A stretch of DNA of 64,000 nt from NCBI GenBank assembly GCA_038232655.1, contig JBBSNM010000001.1, forward strand, positions 1 to 64,000, read 5' to 3'. Under the pieces are notes generated by a model. The model was not told the DNA's origin, searched no databases, and saw only the letters and a list, made by a program, of their open reading frames with translations. The translations under genes and the position numbers were made by a program. Source of the DNA: JACCVL01 sp038232655 (GTDB lineage: Bacteria > Actinomycetota > Actinomycetes > Propionibacteriales > Nocardioidaceae). Shown here in pieces: positions 26,889-36,226 of the stretch (the stretch's first letter is position 1; every line of letters starts with the position of its first letter).

Positions 26889-27887
26889 ATGCCTTTAGCA
26901 CGCACTGGGTCGCGCCCTGCGCCGCAGAACCGACCGCCACCACCAGGGCAGCACCGCGCCGAGCGAACACGCAGAGTTTCAACGTCGGTGCTGCGGTGGC
27001 TGTCCCCCGCGACGGCGGTGACGACGGCGCTATTGCTGGTTGCCGGCGGGGTGGCGATCGGCTCGCCGGATGGTCGGGGCGGTGCAGCCGACGCCCTGGA
27101 CAGCATCGGCGTCTCCGCACAGTGGCAGCCGGCCTCCGAGCCGGAGGCGACGACCAACCCCCAGTATGCTCGGGCCGCGAGCGGGCGTGCGCTGCTCCTG
27201 CGCCGCGACCGCGTCGCGCAGGAGCGCCGTGACCATGCGGCTCGGGTCAGCCGCGCCGGCGGCCGTACGGGCGGGGACCGAGAAGGGGACGGCAAGCAAC
27301 ACGAGCGCAGCAGGGCCGCAGCGGGCAAGAAGGGCGACCGCCGCACGGCCGCAGACGCCAAGAAGGGCGAGCGCCGCAAGGCCGCAGACGCCAAGAAGGA
27401 CGACCGCCGCAAGGGCGAGCGCGGCAAGAGTGCGAACCGCCACAGCGACGCCGCCGACAAGCGGGCCGAGCCGGACCCTGACCGTTGGGTGCCGCCCATG
27501 ACGGGGTACCGCCTCAGCGCCCGCTTCGGCGACTCGGGCTACATGTGGTCGAGCGGCACGCACACCGGCCTGGACTTCGCCGCCCCGGAGGGCACGCCCA
27601 TCAAGTCGGTGGCCGGCGGCGTCGTGACCACTGCCGGGTACAGCGCCGACGCGGGCTGGGCCGGCAACCTGGTGGTCGTTGAGCTCGAGGACGGCAGCGA
27701 GATCTGGCACGCCCACCAGAGCAGCGTCGCGGTGTCCGTCGGCGAGACCGTCGCCCCCGGCCAGACCGTCGGGCTGGTCGGATCCACGGGCAACAGCTCG
27801 GGTGCGCACCTGCACCTGGAGGTGCAGGTGGGCGGCGAGCCGGTCGACCCGCAGGCAGCGATGGGCGAGCGTGGCGTCAACCCCTGA
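26889..27887 (+). CDS. Exported M23 metallopeptidase with basic repeat linker
   Basis: A 332-residue protein. After a Pro/Arg-rich start, one hydrophobic segment (AVTTALLLVAGGVAIG, near residue 50) acts as signal or anchor. A long Ala/Lys/Arg/Asp linker carries imperfect repeats of about ten residues built on AADAKKGERRK. The C-terminal M23 (LytM-type) domain has HTGLDFAAPEGTP and AHLHLEVQVGGEPVDPQ, with the zinc ligands H-x3-D and H-x-H. The likely role is cutting peptidoglycan cross-bridges or activating amidases. ATG 26889 follows AAGGA by ten bases. The basic linker could hold anionic wall polymers. Confidence 0.87.
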   Translation: MPLARTGSRPAPQNRPPPPGQHRAERTRRVSTSVLRWLSPATAVTTALLLVAGGVAIGSPDGRGGAADALDSIGVSAQWQPASEPEATTNPQYARAASGRALLLRRDRVAQERRDHAARVSRAGGRTGGDREGDGKQHERSRAAAGKKGDRRTAADAKKGERRKAADAKKDDRRKGERGKSANRHSDAADKRAEPDPDRWVPPMTGYRLSARFGDSGYMWSSGTHTGLDFAAPEGTPIKSVAGGVVTTAGYSADAGWAGNLVVVELEDGSEIWHAHQSSVAVSVGETVAPGQTVGLVGSTGNSSGAHLHLEVQVGGEPVDPQAAMGERGVNP

Positions 27888-27983
27888 CCGGGAATGATCC
27901 GGTCGCCCGCCGCGTCGATTTCGGCTGGATGACGATCTCGTTCCAGGGTTGCCAGCCGGCTGCGTGGGGTCGACAGTGTCCCC

Positions 27984-29432
27984 ATGAGTCACGCTGGCAA
28001 CACCTCGGGCGGGTCGGAGTCCCCCGCCACTGCGGCCGGTGAGCAGCCCACCGAGCTGAAGCGGGTGATGGGCCCGGGGCTGCTGCTGCTGCTGTTCATC
28101 GTCGGCGACATCCTCGGCACCGGTGTCTACGCGCTCACCGGGCAGGTGGCCGCCGAGGTGGGAGGAGCGGCGTGGGTTTCCTCGTCGCGTTCGCCGTCGC
28201 CCTCGTCACCGCGTTCTCCTACCTGGAGCTGGTGACCAAGTATCCCCAGGCGGCGGGTGCCGCCCTCTACACGCACAAGGCGTTCGGCATCCACTTCCTG
28301 ACGTTCATCGTCTGCTTCACCGTGATGTCGTCCGGCATCACCTCCGCGTCCACCGCGTCGATCGCCTTCGCGGCGAACTTCGGCGCCGGGCTCGGCCTGG
28401 ACAGCATGGTCACCGGCTCCGCCGTGCTGCTGGTGGCGGCGCTCGGCTTCATGCTGCTCGTCGCCGCGATCAACTTGCGCGGCGTCGGCGAGAGCGTCAA
28501 GGCCAACGTGGTGCTGACCCTGATCGAGCTGACCGGCCTGCTGCTGGTGATCCTCGTCGGGATATGGGTCATCGTGCAGGGCAAGGCGGACTTCGCTGCC
28601 GTGGTCGCCTTCGACACACCCGGGGACAAGAGCGTGTTCCTCGCCGTCACCACGGCGACGTCGCTGGCCTTCTTCGCCATGGTGGGGTTCGAGGACTCGG
28701 TGAACATGGCCGAGGAGACCCACAACCCGTCGCAGCTGTTCCCGAAAGGTCATGCTCAGCGGGCTGGGGATCACCGGCCTGATCTACGTCCTGGTCTCGG
28801 TCTCCGCGGTGGCGATCGTCCCGGTCGGCGAGCTGGCCGAGGCAGAGTCCCCGCTGCTCGAGGTGGTCCGCGCCGGCGCGCCGAGCCTGCCGATCGGCAA
28901 CATCTTCCCGTTCATCGCGATGTTCGCGGTGGCCAACTCCGCGCTCATCAACATGCTGATGGCCAGCCGGCTGCTGTACGGCATGGCCAAGCAGTCGGTG
29001 CTGCCGCCCTTCCTCGGCAAGGTACACCAAGGCCGGCGCACGCCGTGGGCGTCGATCGTGTTCACCACCGGCATCGCCGCCGGCCTGATCGTGTACGTGA
29101 ACACGCTGAGCGAGGACTCCGTCGCCGTTCTCGGTGGCACCACGTCGCTGCTGCTGCTTGCCGTGTTCGCTGTCGTGAACGTCGCCGTGCTGGTGCTGCG
29201 CCGCGACCGGGTCGACCACGACCACTTCCGGGCCCCGCCGGCGATGCCCGTGATCGGCGCAGTGGCCTGCGCCTACCTCGTCACGCCGCTGTCGGGGCGG
29301 GCCAGCGAGGAGTACGTGGTCGCGGGCCTGCTGCTTGTCATCGGCGTGGTGCTCTGGGCGATGACCTGGTTCTACAACCGGTCGATCAGGGCCGACCGCA
29401 CCTTCGTCCGCGACCCCGGCGACCTCAGCTGA
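27984..29432 (+). pseudogene. APC-family amino acid permease, two compensating frameshifts
   Basis: The pieces together match a normal 480-residue permease with about 12 membrane helices. It begins in one frame (MGPGLLLLLFIVGDILGTGVYA near residue 28), must shift near 28176-28178 to continue as FLVAFAVALVTAFSYLEL, then shifts back near 28745-28748 (NPSQLFPK to VMLSGLGITGLI) and ends at TGA 29432. The first change equals one missing base in TGGGTTTCC, the second one extra A in GAAAGG. Either the gene is dead or the assembly has two small errors; the rest looks intact and under coding constraint. Confidence 0.85.
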
Positions 29433-29433
29433 C

Positions 29434-30537
29434 TCAGCTGCCCTCGCCGGACCGGGCGTCGTCGCCGGACCGGGCGCCCGCCGGCGTCTGGTCGCCAGCC
29501 CCGGGCTCGTCGCCCTCGGCGGGGCCGTCCTCGTCGCCGGTGTCCAGGATCCCGCTGCCCTGGTTGGCCTTGGCCGGGTCCCGCTTCACCGCCACCAGGC
29601 TGGCCACCGTGGTGACCGAGAGGGCCAGCACGATGACGACCAGAGACAGCGAGGTCGGGATCTCTGGGACCGGCACCTGCTCGCCGCCGTTGACGAACGG
29701 CAGCTCGTTCTCGTGCAGCGCGTGCAGCACCAGCTTGATACCGATGAAGGCGAGGATGGCCGCCAGCCCGTACGACAGGTAGATGAGCCGGTCGAGCAGG
29801 CCGCCGAGCAGGAAGTACAGCTGCCGCAGCCCCATCAGGGCGAAGATGTTGGCCGTGAGCACCAGGTACGGCTCACTGGTCAGACCATAGATCGCCGGGA
29901 TCGAGTCGAGGGCGAACAAGATGTCGGTCGACCCCAGCGCCACGATCACGATCAGCATGGGCGTCATCACCCGGGCGCCGTTCTCACGGACGAACAGCTT
30001 GAGCCCGTGCCACTCGTCGGTCGACGGCACCTTGGCCTTGATCATCGAGATGACCCGGTTCTCCTCGTACTCGTCCTCGTCGTTGTGGTGGCGGATGAGC
30101 TGGATCGCGGTGTAGACCAGGAAGGCGCCGAAGACGTAGAAGATCCACGAGATCTGGTTGATGGCGTAGGCGCCGATGCCGATGAAGATGGCGCGGAAGA
30201 CGAGCGCCAGGATGATGCCCACCAGCAGCGCCTCCTGCTGGTACTTCCGCGGCACGCCGAGGGCGCCCATGATGATGATGAAGACGAACAGGTTGTCGAC
30301 CGACAACGAGTACTCGGTGAGCCAGCCGGCGAAGAACTCCCCCGCGAAACGTCCGCCGTACCCGACCCCGACCCACAGCCCGAAAAGCACCGCCAGCGCG
30401 GTGTAGATGGAGATGTAGACCGTGCATTCCTTCATGCTCGGCTCGTGCGGACGGCGCCCCACGATCAGCACGTCGAACAGCAGCACGGCGATGGTCACAC
30501 CGATGGTGAGCGACCATGCGATGGCGGAGACCTCCAC
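29434..30537 (-). CDS. TerC/Alx-family membrane protein
   Basis: A 367-residue protein with about nine membrane helices. TerC/Alx proteins export Mn(II) or help in metal homeostasis; older names refer to tellurite resistance. The key Asp-rich segments are SLSVDNLFVFIIIMGALGVP and VALGSTDILFALDSIPAIYG. The C-terminal 50 residues are acidic, Gly-rich and probably disordered. I prefer GTG 30537, which has GGGAGG seven bases upstream, over the longer in-frame start at 30600. It converges with the permease, one base between stops. Confidence 0.9.
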   Translation of the reverse strand: MEVSAIAWSLTIGVTIAVLLFDVLIVGRRPHEPSMKECTVYISIYTALAVLFGLWVGVGYGGRFAGEFFAGWLTEYSLSVDNLFVFIIIMGALGVPRKYQQEALLVGIILALVFRAIFIGIGAYAINQISWIFYVFGAFLVYTAIQLIRHHNDEDEYEENRVISMIKAKVPSTDEWHGLKLFVRENGARVMTPMLIVIVALGSTDILFALDSIPAIYGLTSEPYLVLTANIFALMGLRQLYFLLGGLLDRLIYLSYGLAAILAFIGIKLVLHALHENELPFVNGGEQVPVPEIPTSLSLVVIVLALSVTTVASLVAVKRDPAKANQGSGILDTGDEDGPAEGDEPGAGDQTPAGARSGDDARSGEGS

Positions 30538-30750
30538 AGACGTACCTCCCGGTTCGGTGGCGGCTTCGACCGCTGCCTCGATGGTCCCAGGTCCACGCAT
30601 GGGGCGCTGCCCTGCCTTACCAGTGTGCCGTCGCGCCGCAGTCGGTGAGGGGACGGAGCCGGTGCGCGCCCATCCGCACGCACCGGCCGCACGGCACGCC
30701 GTCCATTGTGGACGTCGGTGGCGCCCGCCGCACCCGCTGGCGTCGCGGGC

Positions 30751-30756
30751 TAGCGT
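30751..30756 (+). promoter_or_regulatory. Putative -10 element for a leaderless sppA mRNA
   Basis: TAGCGT lies exactly six bases before the ATG at 30763 and no ribosome-binding site is visible. This spacing fits a -10 element with transcription starting at the A of the start codon, as is frequent in actinobacteria. Confidence 0.4.
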
Positions 30757-30762
30757 GATCGC

Positions 30763-32502
30763 ATGGACACCGCTGACCTCCTCGACCGGGCCGTCAAGGC
30801 GGCCACTCGCCGCACTGCACGCCAGCCGGTGCTGCTCGAGCTCGACCTGTCGCGCGGGCTGCTGGAGTCCGAGCCCGCCGACCCGCTGGCCGCGCTGCGC
30901 AGCCGGGGGGTGCCCACGCTGCGGGGCCTGGTGGACCAGCTGGGCCGAGCCGGCGACGACGACCGGGTGGTCGGCCTGGTCGCACAGGTGTCAAGCACGG
31001 CGCTGACCCCGTCGCAGGCCGACGAGCTTGCCGAGGCGGTCGAGGGCTTCGGCGCCACCGGACGTACGACGGTGGCCTGGACGGAGTCGTTCGGCGAGCT
31101 GGTCTCCGGGACGACCGGCTACCGGCTGGCGGTCGCCTTCGACACGATCTGGATGCAGCCCAGCGGTGAACTCGGATTGACCGGGGTCGCTGGCCGCGGG
31201 CTGTTCCTGCGGGGCCTGCTGGACCGGCTCGGCGTCGAGCCGCAGATCGGGCAGCGGCACGAGTACAAGAACGCCGCCGACCTGTTCATGCGCGGCTCGA
31301 TGTCCGCCGCGCAGCGCGAGGCGCTGCAGCAGCTGACCGAGTCGGTGCTCGACAGTGTGGTGTCCACCGCCGCCCGGCGCCGCGACCGGACCGTCCAGCA
31401 GGTGCGCGACGCGGTGGACGCGGCTCCGCTCAGCGCCCGCGACGCCGTCGAGGCCGGCCTGGTCGACCGGCTCGGCTACCGCGACGAGGTGTACTCCGAC
31501 CTGCGTGAACGGCTGGGTGACGACGGCCGGCTCACCCTGCGCTACGTACAGCGCTGGTCGCCCACCGGCCCGGCACTCGCTCGCCAGCGGTTGCAGCATC
31601 GCCACCAGCCGATCGTCGCCTGCGTGTCGGTGCTGGGCGGGATCGGGCTCGGTCGCAGCCGCAACGACCCGATGGGCGGTCGGCACGCCGGGTCGGACAC
31701 GGTGTGCGCGGCACTGCGCGCCGCCGGTCGACGCGACGACGTGCGCGCGGTGGTGCTGCGGGTGGTGAGCCCGGGCGGTTCGTACGTCGCCTCCGACGCG
31801 GTGCGACGCGAGGTGCTGCAGCTGCGCGAGAGCGGCCGGCCGGTGGTGGCCTCAATGGGGACCGTCGCGGCGTCCGGTGGCTACTTCGTCGCGATGCCGT
31901 GCGACGAGATCGTCGCGACCGCGAGCACGCTCACCGGCTCCATCGGGGTGCTCGCCGGCAAGCTCGCCGTCGGCGCAGCGCTGGGCCGGGTGGGCATCGG
32001 GGTCGAGCCGGTCGGCGCCGGCAGGCAGTCGACGATGTTCTCACCCGACGTCCCGTTCAGCGACGAGCAGTGGCAGCGCCTCGACGCGTGGCTCGACCAG
32101 GTTTACGACGACTTCACCCGCAAGGCGGCCACCGATCGAAGCGTCGCGCACGCCGAGCTCGAGCCGCTGGCCCGCGGCCGGGTCTGGACCGGCGCCGACG
32201 CCCTCGAGCGCGGGCTGGTCGACCGGCTGGGCGGGTTCCGTACCGCGGTCGAGCGGGCCGCCCAGCGGGCCGACGTGGACCCGGACGCCGTCCAGGTGCG
32301 GTCGCTGCCGCACCCCAATCCGCTGGAGCGCCTCCGCCTGCCCGAGTCGAGCGAGTCGGCGACCGCGTCGGCGTCGTTGGGGCTGCTCGCAGCCGCGGGC
32401 GGCGCGGCCGGAATGTCGGGGATGGAGGGGCTGCTCGTGCGCGCCGGGCTCATGCCGCACGGAGTGCTCAGCCTGCCCGGGCCCTGGGAACTGACGCGAT
32501 GA
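30763..32502 (+). CDS. sppA: Signal peptide peptidase SppA-type serine protease (double-domain)
   Basis: A 579-residue protein with two ClpP-like repeats, the length of 67K-type SppA. The catalytic Lys is in GQRHEYKNAADLFMRG (first domain) and the Ser nucleophile in SMGTVAASGGYFVAM (second domain). SppA degrades cleaved signal peptides. No N-terminal membrane anchor is visible: the protein begins with a polar MDTADLLDRAVKAATRR, so it may be soluble or only membrane-associated. It seems to be a single gene, ending 17 bases before the third palindromic repeat. Confidence 0.87.
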   Translation: MDTADLLDRAVKAATRRTARQPVLLELDLSRGLLESEPADPLAALRSRGVPTLRGLVDQLGRAGDDDRVVGLVAQVSSTALTPSQADELAEAVEGFGATGRTTVAWTESFGELVSGTTGYRLAVAFDTIWMQPSGELGLTGVAGRGLFLRGLLDRLGVEPQIGQRHEYKNAADLFMRGSMSAAQREALQQLTESVLDSVVSTAARRRDRTVQQVRDAVDAAPLSARDAVEAGLVDRLGYRDEVYSDLRERLGDDGRLTLRYVQRWSPTGPALARQRLQHRHQPIVACVSVLGGIGLGRSRNDPMGGRHAGSDTVCAALRAAGRRDDVRAVVLRVVSPGGSYVASDAVRREVLQLRESGRPVVASMGTVAASGGYFVAMPCDEIVATASTLTGSIGVLAGKLAVGAALGRVGIGVEPVGAGRQSTMFSPDVPFSDEQWQRLDAWLDQVYDDFTRKAATDRSVAHAELEPLARGRVWTGADALERGLVDRLGGFRTAVERAAQRADVDPDAVQVRSLPHPNPLERLRLPESSESATASASLGLLAAAGGAAGMSGMEGLLVRAGLMPHGVLSLPGPWELTR

Positions 32503-32518
32503 CACCGGCTCCCAGACG

Positions 32519-32568
32519 GATCTTCCGACGTTGGTGACACCTCTTCCGGTCCACACCGTCGGAAGATG
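32519..32568. repeat. Palindromic intergenic repeat, copy 3
   Basis: Fifty bases with the same 11-bp stem as the copies near 1.3 kb: ATCTTCCGACG (32520-32530) and CGTCGGAAGAT (32557-32567). The loop is one base longer and mostly different, keeping only TTG at its left end and CTTCCG near its middle. It lies between the convergent ends of sppA and the ABC importer operon. Confidence 0.88.
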
Positions 32569-32601
32569 TGTCTCGCGCCGACCGCCCCCGACGCATCAAC
32601 G

Positions 32602-34380
32602 TCACGACACCAGCCGCGGCGTCGTCTTCAGCAGCTCCTTGGTGTAGTCGTGGCTCGGGTGGTTGAACAGCCGCTCGGTGACCGCGTCCTCGACGATGGC
32701 CCCTTCCTGGAGCACGGCCACCTGCTGGGCGACATTGCGCACCAGCGCGATGTCGTGGGTGACGAACAGCAGGGTGAGCCCCAGCTCGTGACGGAACTCG
32801 TCGATCAGCCCCACCAGGTTGGCCTGCACGGACACGTCCAGGGCGCTGGTGATCTCGTCGCAGACGAGCAGCTCGGGCTCGCTGATCAGCGCCCGCGCCA
32901 CCGCCACCCGCTGCCGCTCGCCGCCGGACAGCTGGTCCGGATAGCGCTGCGCGTAGCCCGCCGACAGGTACACCCGCTCCAGCATGTCACCGACCCGCCG
33001 GTCCAGCTCCGCACCGCGGACGCCCCGCAGCACCCGCAGCGGACGTCCGATCGAGTCGCCGATGGTGCGGCGCGGGTTGAGCGAGCTGTACGGGTTCTGG
33101 AACACGTACGCGATCGCGGCCCTGGTCCCCCGGTCACGCTCGTGCGCGCCGAACGGCAACCGGCGGCCGTCGAAGACTAGGTCCCCCGCCGCCTCGGTGT
33201 GTAACCCCGCGATCGTGCGCGCGAGCGTGGTCTTGCCCGAGCCGGACTCGCCGAGCAGCGCGACGCAGCTGCCGCGCGGGACGTCCAACGACAGCCCGTG
33301 CAGCACCGACGTGCGCCCGTAGCGCGCGGTGAGGTCGTCGATGCGCAGCAGCGGGTCGGACCCGATCTGCTCGTCGCGCTGCCGGTCGCGCACCTTAGCC
33401 GGCGCGACCTCCTCGGCCCGGATGCAGCGGGCCAGATGCCCGTCGCCGACGTCTCGCAACGCCGGCAGCTCGGTCGTGCACTCGTCCACGACCAGCGTGC
33501 ACCGGGGCGCGAACCGGCAGCCGGACGGGCGCATGCTCGGTGTCGGTGCCCCGCCGGGGATGCCCTTGAGCTCGCGGTCCCCCGACAGATCGGGCACCGC
33601 GGCGACCAGCCGGGAGGTGTACGGGTGCCGCGGGCTGCGGACCAGCTCGTCCGTCGGCGCCTGCTCCACCACGCTGCCGGCGTACAGCACCGCAACCTCG
33701 TCGGCGATGGCCGACACCACCGCGAGGTCGTGACTGATGTAGAGCGCGGCGCAGCCGTGCTGCTTGGTCAGCCGGCGCACGGTGTCGAGCACCAGCGCCT
33801 GCGTGGTCACGTCCAGCCCCGTCGTTGGCTCGTCGAGCACCACCAGCGCCGGCCAGGTGGCGAAGGCGACGGCGATGCACACCCGCTGCTGCTGGCCGCC
33901 GGACAGCTGGTGGGGGAAGCGCCGGGTGAACTCCTCATCGGTCGGCAGCCCCACCTCCTCGAACGCCTCCGTGACCCGGTCGGCACGCTCCTGCGGGCCC
34001 GACCCGTAGTCGTGGCAGTCGAGGATCTCGCGCACCTGACGGCCGACCCGCATGGCCGGGTCGAGCGCGGTCGTCGGGTCCTGTGGCACGTAGGTGACCC
34101 GCGAGCCGCGCCAGCGGCGCAGCTCAGCAGCGCCGAGCGTGGTCAGGTCGGTGCCCTCGAGCAGCACCGAACCGTCCACGATCTGGAGCCCGCGCCGGGT
34201 GCCACCGAGCAGTGCCGTCCCGACCGTGGTCTTGCCCGACCCGGACTCCCCCACCAACCCGAGCACGGTGCCACCCGGTGCGGACAGGTCCACGCCGTCG
34301 ACGACCGGCACGCCGGCGTTCGTCGCAACCCGGAGCCCCCGCACCACCAGACCCTCTCGTGCGCTGCCGGCCGCGCTCAT
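32602..34380 (-). CDS. Peptide-type ABC importer, fused double ATPase
   Basis: A 592-residue protein made of two ABC ATPases of the OppD and OppF type in one chain, as in GsiA or YejF. Each half has Walker A (GESGSGKTTVGTALLGG near residue 44 and GESGSGKTTLARTIAG in the second half), a signature (LSGGQQQRV, LSGGERQRV), Walker B (LVVLDEPTTGLD, LLVCDEITSALD) and a switch His. Between them is the oligopeptide-specific Cys-rich tail (SGCRFAPRCTLVVDEC). ATG 34380 overlaps the stop of the upstream permease gene (ATGA). Confidence 0.93.
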   Translation of the reverse strand: MSAAGSAREGLVVRGLRVATNAGVPVVDGVDLSAPGGTVLGLVGESGSGKTTVGTALLGGTRRGLQIVDGSVLLEGTDLTTLGAAELRRWRGSRVTYVPQDPTTALDPAMRVGRQVREILDCHDYGSGPQERADRVTEAFEEVGLPTDEEFTRRFPHQLSGGQQQRVCIAVAFATWPALVVLDEPTTGLDVTTQALVLDTVRRLTKQHGCAALYISHDLAVVSAIADEVAVLYAGSVVEQAPTDELVRSPRHPYTSRLVAAVPDLSGDRELKGIPGGAPTPSMRPSGCRFAPRCTLVVDECTTELPALRDVGDGHLARCIRAEEVAPAKVRDRQRDEQIGSDPLLRIDDLTARYGRTSVLHGLSLDVPRGSCVALLGESGSGKTTLARTIAGLHTEAAGDLVFDGRRLPFGAHERDRGTRAAIAYVFQNPYSSLNPRRTIGDSIGRPLRVLRGVRGAELDRRVGDMLERVYLSAGYAQRYPDQLSGGERQRVAVARALISEPELLVCDEITSALDVSVQANLVGLIDEFRHELGLTLLFVTHDIALVRNVAQQVAVLQEGAIVEDAVTERLFNHPSHDYTKELLKTTPRLVS

Positions 34381-35252
34381 CCGAGGACCTCCCGGTCGGT
34401 TCCCGCGGACGTCCGGGCGATGCCGTCGGCGATCAGGTTCGTGCCGACCGTCAGCAGCCCGATCGCGATCACCGGCAGCAGGACCGCCCAGGGCTGCACC
34501 GTGAAGCCCAGCCGGTTCTCGTTGATCATCAGCCCCCAGTCGGCTTGGTCTGCTTGCAGGCCGGACAGACCCAGGAAGCCGAGCCCGGCCACCAGGGCCA
34601 CCGAGTACGTCAACCGCAGCCCGGTCTCGACCATCAGCGGGCCGGTCACGTTGGGCAGCAGGTCACCCAGCCGGACCGACCAGCGTCGCAGCCCCATCGA
34701 CTCCGCCGAGCGCACGTAGTCTCGACCGGCGACGTCGAGCACGGCCGCCCGCATCACCCGCGCCACCCGCGGTGCGTGCCCGGCCGCCACGGTGGCGACG
34801 ACCGTCCAGGGCTGCGGCTCGAACACGGCCAGGAAGAGCAGCGCGAGCACGATCGCCGGGAAGGCCAGCAGCACGTCGGTGGTACGCATCAGCAGCTCGT
34901 CGACCCAGGTGCGGGAGTAGCCAGCGACGAGCGCGACGAGCAACCCGGCCCCGACACCCGCGACGGTGCACAGCACCGACATCCCAAGCACGGAGCCACC
35001 GCCGTGCAGGAACCGTGACCACACATCGCGGCCGAGCGTGTCGGTACCGAACAACGTTCCCGGCGCGTCCGGGCTGAACGGCGCGCCGACGAAGCCCGTC
35101 TCGGACTGCGGCGCCACGAACGGGCCGACCACCGCCACCAACACGACCAGCGACGTGATGACCAGGCCGGCCCGCGTCCGTCCCACCGCCAGCGAGCGGC
35201 GCAGCAGCCCCTGCGCCCCGCCACTTGCGGTGGTGTCCGCCGCGGCGCTCAT
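34377..35252 (-). CDS. Peptide-type ABC importer permease, DppC/OppC family
   Basis: A 291-residue membrane protein with about six helices. The N-terminal segment GLVITSLVVLVAVVGPFVAP and GTDTLGRDVWSRFLHG are typical of OppC-like subunits; the EAA loop that meets the ATPase is in YVRSAESMGLRRWSVRLGDL. ATG 35252 overlaps the stop of the upstream permease gene and its own stop overlaps the ATPase start, so translation of the three is coupled. Confidence 0.92.
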   Translation of the reverse strand: MSAAADTTASGGAQGLLRRSLAVGRTRAGLVITSLVVLVAVVGPFVAPQSETGFVGAPFSPDAPGTLFGTDTLGRDVWSRFLHGGGSVLGMSVLCTVAGVGAGLLVALVAGYSRTWVDELLMRTTDVLLAFPAIVLALLFLAVFEPQPWTVVATVAAGHAPRVARVMRAAVLDVAGRDYVRSAESMGLRRWSVRLGDLLPNVTGPLMVETGLRLTYSVALVAGLGFLGLSGLQADQADWGLMINENRLGFTVQPWAVLLPVIAIGLLTVGTNLIADGIARTSAGTDREVLG

Positions 35253-36205
35253 GAGGCGCCGCCCGTCCGCAGTCGCGGGTTGGTGAGGACCCCGACGACG
35301 TCGGCCAGCAGGTTGACCACGACGTAGAACGCTGCGACCAGCATCACCAGCGCCTGCAGCGTCGGGATGTCGCGGGCGTCCACGGCGTCGACCACGCCCT
35401 CGCCGATGCCGGGGTAGTCGAACAGGAACTCGACCAGCACGATCCCGCCGGCCAGCCAGGCCAGCTGCAGCGCCACCACCTGCGCCACCGGCCCGATCGC
35501 GTTCGGCACCGCGTGCCGCCACAGCACCTTCCGTTCGGGGACACCGTTGAGGCGGGCCTGGTGCACGAAGTCGCTGTCCAGGATCTCCAGCATGGTGGCG
35601 CGCATCATCCGGGTGATGTAGGGCGACACCGCGAGCGCCAGGGTGAGCACCGGCAGCACCAGCACCTCGGGCTGCACCAACACACCCTGGGTCTGGTCGA
35701 CCACGGCGGGCAGTACGCGCAGCAGCCCCGTGGAGAACACGAACAGCAGCGCGATGCCCACCACGAACTCCGGCAAGGACGCGAGCACCAGGGTTCCGAG
35801 CGAGGTCAGGTGGTCGGGCAGCCGGTCGCGGCGCAGCGCGCTCCAGGTGCCCAGCGCCAACGCCACCGGCGTGGCGATCAGCGCGGCCAGCACCATCAGC
35901 AGCAGCGAGTTGACCGACCGCTGGGCGATCAGCTCCACCACCGGGGTCTGGCTGACGACGGAGTCGCCGAGGTCGCCGGTGACGAGGTCGCCCGCCCACG
36001 ACAGGTAGCGCTGCAGCGGAGGGTCGTCGAGGTGCATCTGCGCGCGCACCGCAGCCAGCCGGTCCGGGCTCGCCGTACGTCCCAGCACCGCACGCGCTGC
36101 ATCACCGGGCAGCAGCAGGCTGGCACCGAAGACCAGCAACGACACCACGAACAGGATCAGCGCGCCGACAGCGAGCCGCCGGGCGACCAGCCGTCCCAGG
36201 CTCAC
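35249..36205 (-). CDS. Peptide-type ABC importer permease, DppB/OppB family
   Basis: A 318-residue membrane protein with the OppB layout: an N-terminal helix (LFVVSLLVFGASLLLPGD), the periplasmic-side region with DDPPLQRYLSWAGDLVTGDL, and the EAA loop FVHQARLNGVPERKVLWRHA. It starts at GTG 36205, 21 bases after the solute-binding protein stop, and its stop overlaps the next permease start. Confidence 0.92.
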   Translation of the reverse strand: MSLGRLVARRLAVGALILFVVSLLVFGASLLLPGDAARAVLGRTASPDRLAAVRAQMHLDDPPLQRYLSWAGDLVTGDLGDSVVSQTPVVELIAQRSVNSLLLMVLAALIATPVALALGTWSALRRDRLPDHLTSLGTLVLASLPEFVVGIALLFVFSTGLLRVLPAVVDQTQGVLVQPEVLVLPVLTLALAVSPYITRMMRATMLEILDSDFVHQARLNGVPERKVLWRHAVPNAIGPVAQVVALQLAWLAGGIVLVEFLFDYPGIGEGVVDAVDARDIPTLQALVMLVAAFYVVVNLLADVVGVLTNPRLRTGGAS

Positions 36206-36226
36206 CTGCCCGCTCCGCCGCCGGGC

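Noticed and set aside
30701..30713. GTCCA-TTG-TGGAC palindrome before sppA
   Set aside because: Only 5-bp arms; too common by chance to call an operator without comparison.
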